64,000 bases of DNA from Allobosea psychrotolerans. GTDB lineage: Bacteria; Pseudomonadota; Alphaproteobacteria; Rhizobiales; Beijerinckiaceae. Positions 42,010 to 50,314 of the stretch are shown in pieces. The position numbers were made by a program, and so were the translations under genes. The first letter of the stretch is position 1, and each line of letters starts with the position of its first letter. The notes below the pieces were generated by a model. The model worked only from the letters and a program-made list of their open reading frames with translations. It searched no databases and was not told where the DNA came from. The DNA lies in NCBI RefSeq assembly GCF_002917105.1, contig NZ_PQFZ01000005.1, positions 53,834 to 117,833 of the forward strand, in the 5' to 3' direction.

Positions 42010-43959
42010 TCAGGAACGATTCATACGGGCCCTGAGTTCGCCGAAAGAGATGATCTCTCCGGCGATCGCACTCGCCGCCACGGTTGGCGGGCTAGCCAGC
42101 CAGACCTTGCCGGGCCCCGACCGGCCTGGAAAATTGCGGTTGATCGCGCTGATCGTGACCTCGTCTCCGCTCGAGGACACACCAGGGCCGCATTGGGCGC
42201 AGGCGCCGCAGGCGGGGTTCAGCAATTCGGCGCCGACCTGGCGAAAGGCTTCGAGATAACCGCGCTCCTCGCAATATCGGCGCACGGCGAGCGTGCCGAA
42301 CTGGAGATAGAACGTCACCCCGTCGCGCACCTTGAGCCCACGCGCCGCCGCCCAGGACAGGACCTCGTGATATTGGTCGAAGTCATCGCGCTTGCCCGCC
42401 GTGCAGGAGCCGCCATAGGCGATGCAGACAGGTACCGGCTGGCCTAGATCGCCATAGGCGATGCCGTTGCCGGGATCGCCTGGCGCGGCGAGCATCGGCG
42501 TCAGCGACGAGCAGTCGAGCGTCAGCGTCGCGGCATAGGGAGCGCCGGGATCGCTCCTCATCCAGTCCTCCAGCACGACATCGACGCCGCGGCGCTCCTT
42601 GATGAAGCGAACCGTCTCGGCATCGGGCGCGACGATGCCGGTGAAGCCGCCGAGTTCAGCCGTCATGTTGGTCAGGGTCGCACGCTCGTCGACCGACATG
42701 GCGACAATGGCAGGCCCCGCGAACTCGAAGACCTTGCCGAGCCCGAGGCCGGCGCGGATGCTCGGTTCGGCCAGCAGCTTCAGGACGACATCCTTCGCCG
42801 TCACACCGATGGGCAGCGCACCATCGAGCCAAATCAGCAGGGTTTGCGGAACCGTGAGCCGCACGGCGCCGGTCATGAAGGCGTTTGCCATGTCGGTCGT
42901 GCCGACGCCGAAGGCGAGGCAGCCAACTGCGCCTGAATGCGGCGTGTGCGAATCCGTGCCGACGCAGATCTCGCCGGGCATGGCGTAGCTCTCCGCCATC
43001 ATGGCGTGCGAAATGCCCTCCGAGCCCTCCTCCCCCGGCAGATAGCCATGATCCTTCAGGCCATAGTCGCTGACAAAGGCGCGGTGGCCCTGCGAGAGCC
43101 GGCGGATCGCCGGCAGCAGGTCGCGCCTGACATGCGTCGGAGAGCGGTGGGCATAGGAGTTGTGATCCTCAAAACAGAGGATCGACTCCGGCTCGTGGAG
43201 CCGCAGCGGCCGGCCATAATGGCGATGCAGCATATGGGCCGCCATCGCCGTGTAGACTTCGTGGATGAAACGGAAGCGCGCCCGCACGAAGCCGCCCGTG
43301 CCGGGCGCAGCGTCCCAATTCCGGCCGCCATGGCTGAGGATGTTGCGCGCGATGATCTTTTGGACGAGCGTTCGCGGCTCAATCGTCGGCGCAGCCGGCC
43401 GCGGTGAAAGACCCATCAGATTGTTCTGGCCGTATGTCAGCAGGCCGCCAGCCGACAGGATGTCCGCCGCCAGCATGTCGCGGCCTTCCAGCAGCTCGGC
43501 GAGCGGGATGGCCTCTCCCGCCTTGACCCTCTCGATGAGGCCGAGATCGGTCGAGGTGAACAGACCGATATTGTCGCAGTTCTGACGGTAGATCCGCTCG
43601 AAGCTCTCGGCGATGACCAGCCGGATTCCGGCCGTGTATTCGGCGAGCGGCGAATGCTCGCGCGACGAGCCCTTGCCGTAACGGCGGCCCGCGACAAGGA
43701 CGGCGAACCCGCCATCACGAAGCCCGTCGAACGGGATGGGATGCGTCTCGCCCGCGCGGAAACCGGTATGCGCATGCCGGCCGATCTCATCGTCATAGTG
43801 GACGAGCGAAGGCAGCGGGGTGATCTCGTCAGTCGAGATATCGTCGCGCAATCGCCCAGCCCTTGCGCGGTCGATGTCCTCTCCGCGGATCTGGCGCCCG
43901 ACGATATCGGGGTCGACGGAGAGGAACAGGATGCGCCCGTCAAATCGGATCGCGTGCAT
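42010..43959 (-). CDS. Aconitase-superfamily dehydratase, swivel-first LeuD-LeuC fusion
   Basis: This 649-aa enzyme has the small 'swivel' (LeuD-like) domain at the N-terminus: RDDISTDEITPLPSLVHYDDEIG...GRRYGKGSSREHSPLAEYTAGIRLVIAESFERIYRQNCDNIGLF, about residues 38-140. The large [4Fe-4S] domain follows (TLVQKIIARN...CVGTDSHTPHSGAVGCLAFGVGTTDMANAFMTG). Likely cluster cysteines are in AYGGSCTAGKRDDF and in PACGACAQCGPG. Canonical aconitase and fused isopropylmalate isomerases place the swivel last; AcnB places it early but with a HEAT-like domain that is absent here. It reversibly hydrates or dehydrates a hydroxy-acid. Neighbouring CoA-transferase and lyase genes suggest a branched C5/C6 dicarboxylate. 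Confidence 0.8.
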   Translation of the reverse strand: MHAIRFDGRILFLSVDPDIVGRQIRGEDIDRARAGRLRDDISTDEITPLPSLVHYDDEIGRHAHTGFRAGETHPIPFDGLRDGGFAVLVAGRRYGKGSSREHSPLAEYTAGIRLVIAESFERIYRQNCDNIGLFTSTDLGLIERVKAGEAIPLAELLEGRDMLAADILSAGGLLTYGQNNLMGLSPRPAAPTIEPRTLVQKIIARNILSHGGRNWDAAPGTGGFVRARFRFIHEVYTAMAAHMLHRHYGRPLRLHEPESILCFEDHNSYAHRSPTHVRRDLLPAIRRLSQGHRAFVSDYGLKDHGYLPGEEGSEGISHAMMAESYAMPGEICVGTDSHTPHSGAVGCLAFGVGTTDMANAFMTGAVRLTVPQTLLIWLDGALPIGVTAKDVVLKLLAEPSIRAGLGLGKVFEFAGPAIVAMSVDERATLTNMTAELGGFTGIVAPDAETVRFIKERRGVDVVLEDWMRSDPGAPYAATLTLDCSSLTPMLAAPGDPGNGIAYGDLGQPVPVCIAYGGSCTAGKRDDFDQYHEVLSWAAARGLKVRDGVTFYLQFGTLAVRRYCEERGYLEAFRQVGAELLNPACGACAQCGPGVSSSGDEVTISAINRNFPGRSGPGKVWLASPPTVAASAIAGEIISFGELRARMNRS

Positions 43960-43965
43960 GGCAGG

Positions 43966-44817
43966 TCAGCTCTGGCTCTCGAATTGCGGTTGCCAGCGCA
44001 GCAGATAGCTCTGCAGCTGGCGCACGATGGTCGCGAGCACGATGCCGACGACCATCATGACGAAGATCGCGACCATCATCTCGGCGGCATTGGCGCGGGC
44101 CTCGGCCTCGATGATCAGCTTGCCGAGACCGCGCTCGGCGCCGATGAACTCGCCGACGATGACGCCGATCAGGGCAAAGGAGACTGCCGGCGTCAGCGAG
44201 GCGAAGACCCAAGCCAGGGCCGAAGGCACGACCACGGTCCGCAGCACGGTCAGTTCCGAGGCTCCAAGCAGCCTTGCCGCCGCGATCTGGTCGCGATCGA
44301 CGGCGCGGGTGCCCTCGAAGGTGTTGAAGAAGACCACGAAGAAGACGACGATCCAGGCGGTGACGATCTTCGACATGTCGCCGAGGCCGAACATCAGGAT
44401 AATGAGCGGAACCAGCGCGATGCGCGGGACCGAGTTCATCGCCACAACATAGGGCTGGAAAATCCGCGAGAGGTAGTCCGAGCGCCCGAGGATCAGGCCG
44501 CAGAGCACGCCCGAAACGGTCCCGAGCGCAAAACCCCACCACATATTCTTGAGCGTGACGAGCAGCGCCAGCCAGAGATTGTTGTCGTTGCGCGCAAAGC
44601 AGGCGCCGAAGCCCGTCGCATCCCCAAGGCAGCTCAATTTCAGGAAGCTGGTCCAGATCATCGACGGCTTGGAGATGAAATAGGGGTCGAGGATGCCGGG
44701 CACGAAGGGCTTGAGCGCAGCGACGCTGCGCAGGCCATAGCCCCACTCCCAAATCCCGAGAGCGACAGCAAGGATGCCGATCTGCCAGAACAAGACTTTC
44801 GCGGAGCTGTGTTTCAT
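43966..44817 (-). CDS. ABC transporter permease (NitT/TauT, SsuC type)
   Basis: This 283-aa multi-pass inner-membrane protein has the permease EAA-type loop EGTRAVDRDQIAAARLLGASELTVLRTVVVPSALAWVFASLTPAVSFALIGVIVGEFIGAERGLG. That is characteristic of the sulfonate/nitrate/taurine transporter permeases. An unusual loop with two cysteines (LKLSCLGDATGFGACFAR, about residues 61-77) lies after the first helix. It sits 2 bp after the ATPase stop and 6 bp before the dehydratase start, so it is clearly one operon. Confidence 0.87.
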   Translation of the reverse strand: MKHSSAKVLFWQIGILAVALGIWEWGYGLRSVAALKPFVPGILDPYFISKPSMIWTSFLKLSCLGDATGFGACFARNDNNLWLALLVTLKNMWWGFALGTVSGVLCGLILGRSDYLSRIFQPYVVAMNSVPRIALVPLIILMFGLGDMSKIVTAWIVVFFVVFFNTFEGTRAVDRDQIAAARLLGASELTVLRTVVVPSALAWVFASLTPAVSFALIGVIVGEFIGAERGLGKLIIEAEARANAAEMMVAIFVMMVVGIVLATIVRQLQSYLLRWQPQFESQS

Positions 44818-44819
44818 GG

Positions 44820-45659
44820 TCAGTCCGCCTTGGTCCGCCGGAATTCTTCGCCGAGCGAATGCCAGATATGCGAGTAGAGCCGGCCGAATTCCGGCGTTTC
44901 CCGCAGCGAGACCGCGTCGCGCGGCCTGATGAAGGGAACCTCGAAATCCTCCTTGAGCCGGCCGGGCCGGGCCGAGAGCAGGATGATGCGGCTCGCCAGC
45001 GTCAGCGCCTCGCCGAGATCATGCGTCACGAACAGCACCGTCTGGCGCTCGCGCTCCCAGATCTCCAGCAGCGTCTTGTGCATTTCGAGCTTGGTATGGG
45101 TATCGAGCGCCCCGAACGGCTCATCCATCAACAGGATTTCGGGCTCCATGATCAGGGTGCGCATCAAGGCGACGCGCTGGCGCATCCCTCCCGAGAGCGT
45201 GCGCGGGAACTTGCCGCCGAACCCCTCCAGCCCGGCCGTTGCGATGGCCCGCGCGACCTTGTCCTTGCGCTCGGCCGCAGCGACGCCGGCGATTTCGAGC
45301 CCGTAGCCGATATTGGCTTCGACCGTGCGCCAGGGAAACACCGTATCGCGCTGGAAGACGTAGCCGACCTTGCGATTGACCTCGCCCAGCCTGACCTCGT
45401 CCTGGTCGATGGCGATGTCGCCGCCGCTGCGGGGGATCAGCCCGGCCACCATGTTCAAAATCGTGCTCTTGCCGCAGCCGGACGGCCCGAGCAGCGCGAC
45501 GAACTCGCCTTGCCTGACCTCGAACGAGACCTTGTCGACCGCCGTGACGCCGATTTCGCCGGAGCCGTAGCGCTTGTCGAGATTCTGGACGGTGATGCGG
45601 ACGCGTTCGCTGGCCGCATTCACCGCTGCGAGTTTCATTCGCTGCGGCGCCCCGATCAT
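44820..45659 (-). CDS. ABC transporter ATP-binding protein (NitT/TauT type)
   Basis: This 279-aa protein has all nucleotide-binding motifs: Walker A GPSGCGKSTIL, Q-loop YVFQRDTVFPW, signature LSGGMRQRVALMRTL, Walker B ILLMDEPFGALD and switch His in LFVTHDLGEAL. It energises the permease encoded next to it. It matches the SsuB/TauB/NrtC family by length and the closing region PFIRPRDAVSLRETPEFGRLYSHIW. Together with the binding protein and permease it completes an uptake system within the island. Confidence 0.9.
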   Translation of the reverse strand: MIGAPQRMKLAAVNAASERVRITVQNLDKRYGSGEIGVTAVDKVSFEVRQGEFVALLGPSGCGKSTILNMVAGLIPRSGGDIAIDQDEVRLGEVNRKVGYVFQRDTVFPWRTVEANIGYGLEIAGVAAAERKDKVARAIATAGLEGFGGKFPRTLSGGMRQRVALMRTLIMEPEILLMDEPFGALDTHTKLEMHKTLLEIWERERQTVLFVTHDLGEALTLASRIILLSARPGRLKEDFEVPFIRPRDAVSLRETPEFGRLYSHIWHSLGEEFRRTKAD

Positions 45660-45663
45660 GGCG

Positions 45664-46710
45664 TCACTTGAACCTGGCCTGGGCGGCGTCGAGGAAACTC
45701 ATATCGACGATGTCCTCGTATTTCGCCGGCGGGATGTCCGTGCCGGGCCGGTACCAGACCTTGCCGCCCCGCTCGAAGGAGGCCTTGTCGATGCGCCCGT
45801 CATAGTCCCAGGTCTGCTTGTCGAAGCCGAGCTCCGCCTTGACCGCGTCGGGGTTCTGGCCGCCGAAGTATTTCTCGCCGACGAGCGCGTAGACCTCGTC
45901 GATCGGCGTCGCCTTCACCCACTTCATCGCCTGGTACATCGCGTTGACGAAGGCCTGGACCGTGGGCTTCTCCTGCTCGCAGGTCTCGGCAAGCGCATAG
46001 ATCACCAGGACGGGCACCGTGCCGCCATAGGCCGAGACGAAGACGCCTGGTTTCGAGGTGTCGAAGATCGCCTTGCCGAAGCCCTTGGCCTCGGCCTCCA
46101 GGACCCAGCCGGGCACTGCCATGATGGCGTCGAATTGCTTGGTCTCCAGCCCTGGCAGCATGGTGTTCAACCCACCTCCGGCGACCCAGGTGACCTTGTC
46201 GCCCAGCCCCTTCGCCTCGAATGTATAGGTGCCGTACATCCAGGTCCCGGAGCCGATCGCGGTCGCGGCGATGATCGGCTTGCCGCCATTGGGGCGCTTA
46301 TAGGCAGCGAGCTTCTCGACGCTGTCGATGCCCGCATCATACAGGTCCCTGCGGACGACGATGTTGGCGATGGACGAGATCATCTGCGTCGCCAGGATGA
46401 TCTTGCATGGCTTGCCGCGGGTCGAGAGCTGCAGGGGGTGGCTCGCATCGCCATGGGCGAAGAGCGCCTGGCCGGCGGCGAGCGTCTGGCGACCATGTGT
46501 CCCGGCATTGCCGACGATGAGCTTGAAATCCAGCTTCTCGGCCTTGAAGAGGCCGCGCGCCTCTGCGATCGCGCCGAGCGCATAGACGGCCGTCGACGGA
46601 CCATAGGCGAGCGAGGCGATGCCTGCCTGCGCCTGAGCCGTGGCGGGGATCAAGCCGGCTCCGACGATGGAACAGCCACCGGCAAGCAGGTGGCGGCGCG
46701 TGAAATCCAT
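45664..46710 (-). CDS. ABC transporter substrate-binding protein (NMT1/SsuA-like)
   Basis: This 348-aa protein starts at MDFTRRHLLAGGCSIVGAGLIPATAQA, a twin-arginine signal with RR at residues 5-6. The binding-protein fold includes IASLAYGPSTAVYALGAIAEARGLFKAEKLDFKLI, AAGQALFAHGDASHPLQL and VQAFVNAMYQAMKWVKATPIDEVY. It is the periplasmic receptor for the adjacent permease and ATPase and lies 4 bp from the ATPase gene. The ligand is probably the acid processed by the enzymes encoded beside it, but residues do not identify it. Confidence 0.85.
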   Translation of the reverse strand: MDFTRRHLLAGGCSIVGAGLIPATAQAQAGIASLAYGPSTAVYALGAIAEARGLFKAEKLDFKLIVGNAGTHGRQTLAAGQALFAHGDASHPLQLSTRGKPCKIILATQMISSIANIVVRRDLYDAGIDSVEKLAAYKRPNGGKPIIAATAIGSGTWMYGTYTFEAKGLGDKVTWVAGGGLNTMLPGLETKQFDAIMAVPGWVLEAEAKGFGKAIFDTSKPGVFVSAYGGTVPVLVIYALAETCEQEKPTVQAFVNAMYQAMKWVKATPIDEVYALVGEKYFGGQNPDAVKAELGFDKQTWDYDGRIDKASFERGGKVWYRPGTDIPPAKYEDIVDMSFLDAAQARFK

Positions 46711-46731
46711 GATGTCCTCCCGAGACATTGA

Positions 46732-47883
46732 CTATCGTGACGTGCCGGTTTTCCGGTCTTGCAGTTCCGCCAGAACCTCTTGCGTGTGTTGGCCGACGGC
46801 TGGCGGATCGCGGCGCTTCTTCAGCCTCTGGCCATCGAAGGTGAAGGGAAGCGCGGGTGTCTTCACCTTGCGCCCGTCGTTCAGAGTGAGCTCGAGCAGA
46901 CCTTCCGATGCGTTGAGATGCGGATCGTCGAAGAGATCGCCCGGCCTGTTCACCGGCGCGAACGGCAGGCCGAGACGTTCGAGGATGGGGCACAGCTGTG
47001 CAATGTCGTACCCGGCAATGATCGCCGCGATCTCCGGAATGATCCAGCTGCGATTGTCGACCCGGCCCTGGCTCGTCGCCAGGCGGGGGTCTTCCAGCCA
47101 GGCTTCGCACCCGAAGGCACGGCAGAACCCGTCCCAGTGCTCCTCCCCGACTATCGAGACGAAGATTTTCTCGCCACCACTCGTGTCGAAGAGATCGTAG
47201 ACCGGCCAGGGCGACTCCTTGACCGACCATGGGATCGATCGCTCGCCGGTAACGCTCTCGAACATCATCGCCTGCGCCATCAGGAAGACGTTGTTCTCGA
47301 ACAGCGCGCTTTGGATGTAGGCTCCCTTGCCGGTGCGGGCGCGTCGTGCCAGCGCCGCCTGGATGGCGATGACGCCGAACATGCCGCCCATGATGTCGTT
47401 GACGGAGGCGCCGGCGCGCATCGGCTTACCCGGCAGGCCGGTCATGAAGGCGAGGCCCCCCATCATCTGGACGACCTCGTCGAGCGCCAGCCGGTTCTCA
47501 TAAGGGCCCGGCAGATAGCCCTTCAGCGAGCAGTAGATCAGCCCCGGAGCCTCCGAGGCCAGCGAGGCATAGTCCAGCCCGTAGCGGCCGAGCAGGCCGG
47601 GGCGGAAATTCTCGATCAGGACATCGGCGTCGATGATGAGCTTGCGCGCGGTCGCCTGCCCCTCCTCGGTGGTGGTGTCGATGACGACGCTGCGCTTGTT
47701 GCGGCTATAGGTGTTGAAGAAGCCCGAGGCGACGCTCTTGAAGTAGCGCGTCCGGTCGCCCTTGGGCGGTTCGACCTTGACGACGTCGGCGCCCAGATCG
47801 GCCAGGATCATGCCGCAGGACGGCCCCATGACCATCTGCGAGAATTCGATGACGCGAACGCCCTCCAGCGGCAGCGCGTTCAT
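46732..47883 (-). CDS. CaiB/BaiF (class III) CoA-transferase
   Basis: This 383-aa protein shows hallmarks of the family: LEGVRVIEFSQMVMGPSCGMILADLGADVVKVEPPKGDRTR, NRNKRSVVIDTTTEEGQ, ADVLIENFRPGLLGRYGLDY, YCSLKGYLPGPYENR and GGMFGVIAIQAALARRARTGKGAYIQSALFEN. The acidic residue in ALFEN is where many relatives have the catalytic Asp. It should move CoA from a donor such as succinyl-CoA to a dicarboxylic acid. Its start overlaps the lyase stop (about 4 bp), so the product is probably fed directly to that lyase. Confidence 0.85.
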   Translation of the reverse strand: MNALPLEGVRVIEFSQMVMGPSCGMILADLGADVVKVEPPKGDRTRYFKSVASGFFNTYSRNKRSVVIDTTTEEGQATARKLIIDADVLIENFRPGLLGRYGLDYASLASEAPGLIYCSLKGYLPGPYENRLALDEVVQMMGGLAFMTGLPGKPMRAGASVNDIMGGMFGVIAIQAALARRARTGKGAYIQSALFENNVFLMAQAMMFESVTGERSIPWSVKESPWPVYDLFDTSGGEKIFVSIVGEEHWDGFCRAFGCEAWLEDPRLATSQGRVDNRSWIIPEIAAIIAGYDIAQLCPILERLGLPFAPVNRPGDLFDDPHLNASEGLLELTLNDGRKVKTPALPFTFDGQRLKKRRDPPAVGQHTQEVLAELQDRKTGTSR

Positions 47884-48806
47884 GCGGCGACTCCGTAAAC
47901 TTTCGGCAGGCCCGCTTCGCGGAGATGGCTCCTGATCCGCTCCTCCGGCAAGGCGGCGGCAAGAAGCTCCGTCGCCGCCAGCAGCCGGCCGAGATCGATG
48001 CCTGTCCTCAGGCCCATCTGCTCGAGCATGAAGACGAGATCCTCGGTTGCGATATTGCCGGACGCGCCGGGCGCGAAGGGGCAGCCGCCCAGTCCACCTG
48101 ATGCGGCGTCGAAGGTGGTGATCCCCGCCTCCAGCCCGGCGAGCACATTGGCGAGGCCGAGCCCCATCGTGTCGTGGAAGTGCAGGCGGATCGGCATGTT
48201 CGGGCCGACGGCGCCACGGACGGCCTTGACCAGCGAGCGCACCAGAGTGGGATCGGCATATCCAACCGTGTCGGCGAGGCCGATCTCATCGACGCCGCGC
48301 GCCACGAGCAACTCCGCGACATGGCAGACGTCGCGCTGCGCCACCCGCCCCTCGATCGAGCAGCCGAAGGCGGTCGGGATGCCGCCCATCACATGCGGTC
48401 GCGCGTCTCCGCGCGCCCTCGCCTGCAAGACGATGTCGCCGACGATCTCGGCCTGCTCGTCGCGGGAGCAGCGCGTATTGGCCACGCTGTGGCTGTGGCT
48501 GGCGGAGACGATGCAATAGAGCATCTGCGCGCCCGCCGCGATGGCGCGCTCGGCCCCCTTGGCATTGGGCACGAGTGCGCCGACCCGCCATTGCGCGCTC
48601 GCGGCCCGGGCGGCCGGCAGAATCTCGGCAGCGTCAGCGAATTGCGGGAACGCCTGCGGCGGCACGAAGCTCGTCGCGTCGAGCTCGGGAAATCCGCACT
48701 GCGCCAGCGCTGCGATCCACGCGCGCTTGGTTGCGGTGGGCATGACCTGCCGGACGAGCTGGAGACCGTCGCGAGGCCCGACCTCGCAGATGTGAATGTC
48801 GCGCAT
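47880..48806 (-). CDS. HMG-CoA-lyase-like enzyme (DRE-TIM family)
   Basis: This 308-aa protein starts at MRDIHICEVGPRDGLQL; the frame upstream is AT-rich promoter sequence. The catalytic Arg-Asp pair is in EVGPRDGLQ, metal-binding His in IRLHFHDTMGLGLANVLAG, and the glycine-rich signature FDAASGGLGGCPFAPGASGNIATEDLVFML holds the active-site Cys. These match hydroxymethylglutaryl-CoA lyase. In this gene context it could equally cleave citramalyl-CoA to pyruvate and acetyl-CoA. It is the first gene of the leftward operon that continues through the CoA-transferase, ABC transporter and dehydratase. Confidence 0.83.
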   Translation of the reverse strand: MRDIHICEVGPRDGLQLVRQVMPTATKRAWIAALAQCGFPELDATSFVPPQAFPQFADAAEILPAARAASAQWRVGALVPNAKGAERAIAAGAQMLYCIVSASHSHSVANTRCSRDEQAEIVGDIVLQARARGDARPHVMGGIPTAFGCSIEGRVAQRDVCHVAELLVARGVDEIGLADTVGYADPTLVRSLVKAVRGAVGPNMPIRLHFHDTMGLGLANVLAGLEAGITTFDAASGGLGGCPFAPGASGNIATEDLVFMLEQMGLRTGIDLGRLLAATELLAAALPEERIRSHLREAGLPKVYGVAA

Positions 48807-48824
48807 GACCACCCTAGAGATGCT

Positions 48825-48858
48825 TATTTTGTTATTTGTCGCGTAGAAATACAAAATA
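48825..48858. promoter_or_regulatory. Imperfect AT-rich palindrome, candidate GntR operator
   Basis: TATTTTG (48825-48831) and CAAAATA (48852-48858) are perfect complements 20 bp apart, and the flanks extend the symmetry imperfectly (GCTTATTTTGTTATTT against AAATACAAAATAGC). It lies between the lyase start and the divergent GntR gene. It resembles the AAAATACATATTT word beside paralog 1. Confidence 0.55.
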
Positions 48859-48918
48859 GCCGATTGGATTGTCAACGGGTGGCTGATAGCTGTTACCACG
48901 CGAAGGAGCGGAAGCGCG

Positions 48919-49827
48919 TTGAGTCAGCGCGAGGCGGATATGAGCGAGATTGAGCCGATTTCGGCCAAGACGATGGAGTTGGCCGGCCAGATCGTCGAGA
49001 TTGCGCGCAGCGAGAACATCGGGCGCGGCGACAGGCTCTACGAACATCGGCTGGCCAATCGGCTCGGCGTCTCGCGCGGGCCGGTGCGCGCGGCCCTGCG
49101 TTCGCTCGCCCAGTCCGGCCTCGCCGAGGCGATTCCCAATAAAGGCTTCGTGCTGGCGCAGGATCTCGACTCCGAGATCGCGCTGAGGGCGCTCCGAGCC
49201 GGCGACACCAGCGAGGCAGCTTACCTCGCCATCGCCAATGACCGACTGACGGGCGCGCTGCCCGATACCGTCAGCGAGGCCGAGCTGATGCGTCGCTATG
49301 ATCTGAAGCGCGCCGAGCTCCTGCGCCTGCTCGACCGGATCGCTTCGGAGGGCTGGGTGGAGCGCCTGCGCGGTTATGGCTGGAAGTTCACCCAGACGCT
49401 CAACAGCCCGCTCGCCTACGCCCAGACCGGGCGGCTGCGCATGATGATCGAGCCCGGCGGTATCCTTGAGCCGACCTTCCAATGGAACGCGGAATTGATG
49501 GGACCGGTGCGTGAGCATCAGAAGCGGGTGCAGGCCGATGGCATGCGCGTCTTCACCCTCTCGGAAATGTTCCGGTTCGGCTGCGAGGTCCATGAGGCCA
49601 TCGCCGAATGCTCGGGCAATGCCTTCCTTGTCGAGACGCTTCGGCGCATCAACCGCGTTCGCCGCCTTTTCGCCTACAAGTTCATCCCCGACCTCCAGAT
49701 GGTCGAACAGCACACGCGCGAGCACCTGCAGCTGCTCGACCTGTTGGAAAAAGGCGACCGCACCGAGGCTGCCGCGCTCATGCGCACCCACCTCCATTGG
49801 AGCGGAGGCGGCGACCAGATCGCCTGA
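48919..49827 (+). CDS. GntR/FCD-type regulator with two winged-helix segments (paralog 2)
   Basis: This protein is 302 aa from a TTG start behind AAGGAG (48903-48908); an ATG at 48940 is the alternative. The first winged helix is VEIARSENIGRGDRLYEHRLANRLGVSRGPVRAALRSLAQSGLAEAIPNKGFVLAQ. The second segment is LMRRYDLKRAELLRLLDRIASEGWVERLRGYGWKF. The FCD-like domain includes GRLRMMIEPGGILEPTFQ and CEVHEAIAECSGNAFLVETLRRINRVRR. It parallels the regulator at 36875-37804 segment by segment. It is divergent from the lyase-to-dehydratase operon and likely controls it. Confidence 0.82.
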   Translation: MSQREADMSEIEPISAKTMELAGQIVEIARSENIGRGDRLYEHRLANRLGVSRGPVRAALRSLAQSGLAEAIPNKGFVLAQDLDSEIALRALRAGDTSEAAYLAIANDRLTGALPDTVSEAELMRRYDLKRAELLRLLDRIASEGWVERLRGYGWKFTQTLNSPLAYAQTGRLRMMIEPGGILEPTFQWNAELMGPVREHQKRVQADGMRVFTLSEMFRFGCEVHEAIAECSGNAFLVETLRRINRVRRLFAYKFIPDLQMVEQHTREHLQLLDLLEKGDRTEAAALMRTHLHWSGGGDQIA

Positions 49828-50314
49828 ACTGCGCCTGGCGCGCTTTCCTGCCAAATCCAGGCAATCACAAGTCCTGGCAATGAGACGGCAGCCATCGCCC
49901 GCTCAACCGGGCTCCGCAAGCATTGAAGACCGGGAGATCGGGCGGGCCACTTCAACACGATCGGCCACACGCCGGACATTGACCGATGTCGGAAACCGGA
50001 CACGCGCATGTATCTCGTCATGTAACCACGCCAGCCGAATTCCAGCCTCCAGTTGCTGACAGCTGCCGCAGGAAATCAAACGAAGCGGCTGGCGCTTCAC
50101 AAGTCGCGCGTGCCGCGACCTGGCGAATGGCAGGCCGATCGCGGTCCAGGGGTCTGAATGCTCGCCCCCATGCTCCGGAATCCACGCCACGCGGACGCCA
50201 GCCTCAGGCGGAAGCTGGTCGTCTTGCTCGTCATCTCTCCATTTCACGGCGCTGAGCCGCCCGACAAACCCAATGCAGCCCAGACCAAGTGGCGCGCATC
50301 TGCGACAAAGCAGA
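49828..50314. other. 487-bp gap without a recognisable gene
   Basis: An open frame on the minus strand crosses this gap but gives no recognisable protein. GACCGGGAGAT(C/T)GGGCGG occurs here (about 49929) and also just after the solute-binding gene (about 41872), so a degenerate repeat may be present. I see no promoter or RNA gene with confidence. Confidence 0.35.
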
